Positions 5,899 to 6,290 of a stretch of DNA of 6,290 nt are shown here, piece after piece. Position numbers and translations under genes: made by a program. Under the pieces are notes generated by a model, which saw only the letters and a list, made by a program, of their open reading frames with translations, was not told the origin of the DNA and ran no database searches. The DNA comes from Firmicutes bacterium UBA4874. GTDB lineage: Bacteria; Bacillota; Clostridia; Caldicoprobacterales; DTU083. Where the stretch lies: NCBI GenBank assembly GCA_002399435.1, contig DHDO01000071.1, positions 31,181-37,470 of the forward strand, read 5' to 3'. The first letter of the stretch is position 1, and each line of letters begins with the position of its first letter.

Positions 5899-5911
5899 CT
5901 CCTCATTCCTT
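5898..5911 (-). promoter_or_regulatory. Ribosome binding region of rny with overlapping signals
   Basis: The minus strand holds AAGGA (5907-5911) eight bases before GTG 5898, and a stronger AGGAGG (5898-5903) whose last G is the first base of that GTG. AGGAGG is eight bases before an in-frame ATT at 5889-5887. No ATG, GTG or TTG lies in frame further upstream before a TAG stop, so the start must be at or after 5898. Confidence 0.6.
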
Positions 5912-5943
5912 GCTTCGTTGTCTGCACAATCAAATCGGGTAAT

Positions 5944-6038
5944 GGATCCTTTCGGCTATCCAGTGTAATTGCAATATAATCAATATCATTGGTCTTACAC
6001 CTTAAAAAACAAAATAATCTTACTGAATCTTTCAGCAA
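5944..6038 (-). other. Folded 5' leader of rny (three predicted hairpins)
   Basis: Reading the minus strand from the inferred transcription start near 6040: first an 8-bp hairpin with one G-U pair and an AGA loop (6020-6038) almost at the 5' end, followed shortly by a T-rich run (6001-6012); second, GTGTAA and TTACAC arms (5995-6000 with 5963-5968) enclosing 26 bases; third, directly adjacent, GGAT-AG-CC-GAAA-GG-ATCC (5944-5961), a stem with a two-base bulge capped by a GAAA tetraloop. I do not recognise a known riboswitch. The remaining leader down to 5912 shows no further strong stem. Confidence 0.4.
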
Positions 6039-6046
6039 TTATAAAT

Positions 6047-6075
6047 ATTTTATAACCTTTTTTCAGGTATGTCAA
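6047..6075 (-). promoter_or_regulatory. Strong sigma-A-type promoter of rny
   Basis: On the minus strand TTGACA (6070-6075, perfect -35) is followed after exactly 17 bases by TAAAAT (6047-6052, five of six to the -10). This is the best promoter in the window. Transcription would begin near 6040, giving a leader of about 140 bases and making rny independent of recA read-through. Confidence 0.85.
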
Positions 6076-6078
6076 GCT

Positions 6079-6092
6079 AATTGCACGCAATT
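6079..6092. promoter_or_regulatory. Inverted repeat AATTGC-AC-GCAATT next to the rny -35
   Basis: Two perfect 6-bp half-sites around a 2-base centre lie three bases upstream of the -35 hexamer of the rny promoter. The half-site AATTGC recurs at the inferred transcription start (6035-6040, read on the minus strand) and within the leader (5967-5972, plus strand). The position suits an activator or repressor site; no specific protein can be named. Confidence 0.35.
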
Positions 6093-6125
6093 GGGCCAAA
6101 TCCCCAATCCAGTCTCCACTCAGAC

Positions 6126-6154
6126 AAAAAAAGGAAAGCTCCATAAAGAAGCTT
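6126..6154 (-). terminator. Intrinsic terminator of recA
   Basis: On the minus strand the arm AAGCTTC (6148-6154) begins within the recA stop codon and pairs with GGAGCTT (6136-6142) around a 5-base loop, giving 7 pairs including one G-U. After TCC a run of seven T residues (6126-6132) follows. The stem is short, so termination may be partial. Confidence 0.65.
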
Positions 6155-6290
6155 ATTCCCCGGAACTGTCTTTCTTGTCATCTTTTTCTTCATCCGGCGC
6201 CGCAGAGGGATCAAGATGCAGCTCCTTCCGAATACGGTCCTCAATCGTCTGGGTCAGCTCCGGATTATCCTTTAAATATTGGCGGGCATT
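6153..6290 (-). CDS. recA: RecA recombinase, C-terminal fragment (gene runs off the right edge)
   Basis: RecA coats single-stranded DNA with ATP, drives strand exchange and triggers LexA self-cleavage in the SOS response. Only the last 45 residues and the stop are present. They begin NARQYLKDNPEL, the well-known end of the RecA C-terminal domain (typically a run like R-x-x-L-K-x-N-P-E-L), then an IEDRIRKEL helix, and finish in an acidic and Lys-rich tail (PDEEKDDKKDSSGE). In E. coli the acidic tail tempers DNA binding; the same role here is inference. The next gene downstream is rny with its own promoter; no recX lies between them. Confidence 0.92.
   Translation of the reverse strand, partial: NARQYLKDNPELTQTIEDRIRKELHLDPSAAPDEEKDDKKDSSGE

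Noticed and set aside
5944..6000. A cyclic-di-GMP or other known riboswitch in the rny leader, suggested by the GAAA tetraloop
   Set aside because: The conserved flanking bases expected for the known class are absent and the stems are short, so only generic hairpins can be claimed.
1..6290. A mobile element, toxin-antitoxin, phage defence cluster or CRISPR array
   Set aside because: No transposase, integrase, repeat-spacer pattern, terminal repeats or defence-type domain sets are visible; the genes are core housekeeping genes plus one unknown.

Overview
The window is a stretch of low-to-moderate GC chromosome from a Gram-positive anaerobe-type genome, most likely class Clostridia of the Bacillota. 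I infer this from the gene order (recA next to RNase Y; cmk followed by plsC), from strong AGGAGG-type ribosome binding sites, from sigma-A-like TTGACA/TATAAT promoters and from A/T-tract hairpin terminators. No mobile element, CRISPR array, tRNA or rRNA is visible. Nearly everything is ordinary core-genome content.

Layout. On the minus strand, read from the right edge: the C-terminal 45 codons of recA (6290-6153) with its own terminator; a roughly 250-base gap holding a very good promoter and a folded leader; then rny (RNase Y, 5898-4348). A bidirectional hairpin terminator (4310-4341) separates rny from a convergent plus-strand gene (3643-4290). That gene encodes a 215-residue protein of unknown function and is the least understood gene here. 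Diverging from it is a minus-strand run: an RpiR/MurR-type SIS-domain regulator (3435-2551), a histidine phosphatase superfamily protein (2527-1913), cytidylate kinase cmk (start probably 1766, end 1023) and a PlsC-type acyltransferase (1017-436). The genes are close or coupled, which suggests one operon read from a promoter near 3471-3499. After a 381-base gap with its own candidate promoter, a further minus-strand gene begins at 54 and runs off the left edge. Its position after cmk-plsC suggests ribosomal protein S1, but only 18 codons are visible.

How they fit together. RecA acts in recombination and RNase Y in mRNA decay. Cmk supplies CDP/dCDP for nucleic acid and phospholipid precursors, and PlsC makes phosphatidic acid, so cmk-plsC links nucleotide and membrane lipid supply. 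The RpiR regulator senses a phosphosugar in its known relatives and may control the operon, though this is inference.

Most worth a second look: the unknown protein at 3643-4290, which has a Gly-rich acidic N-terminal motif reminiscent of the first strand of RNase H-type nucleases and a C-terminal CxxC...HxxC putative zinc site; the structured leader and ambiguous start codon of rny; the long leader ahead of the gene at 54; and the 50-codon open extension ahead of cmk. Several longer reading frames begin upstream of the start that the ribosome binding sites favour, and I have chosen the shorter forms for three genes, stating why in each entry.
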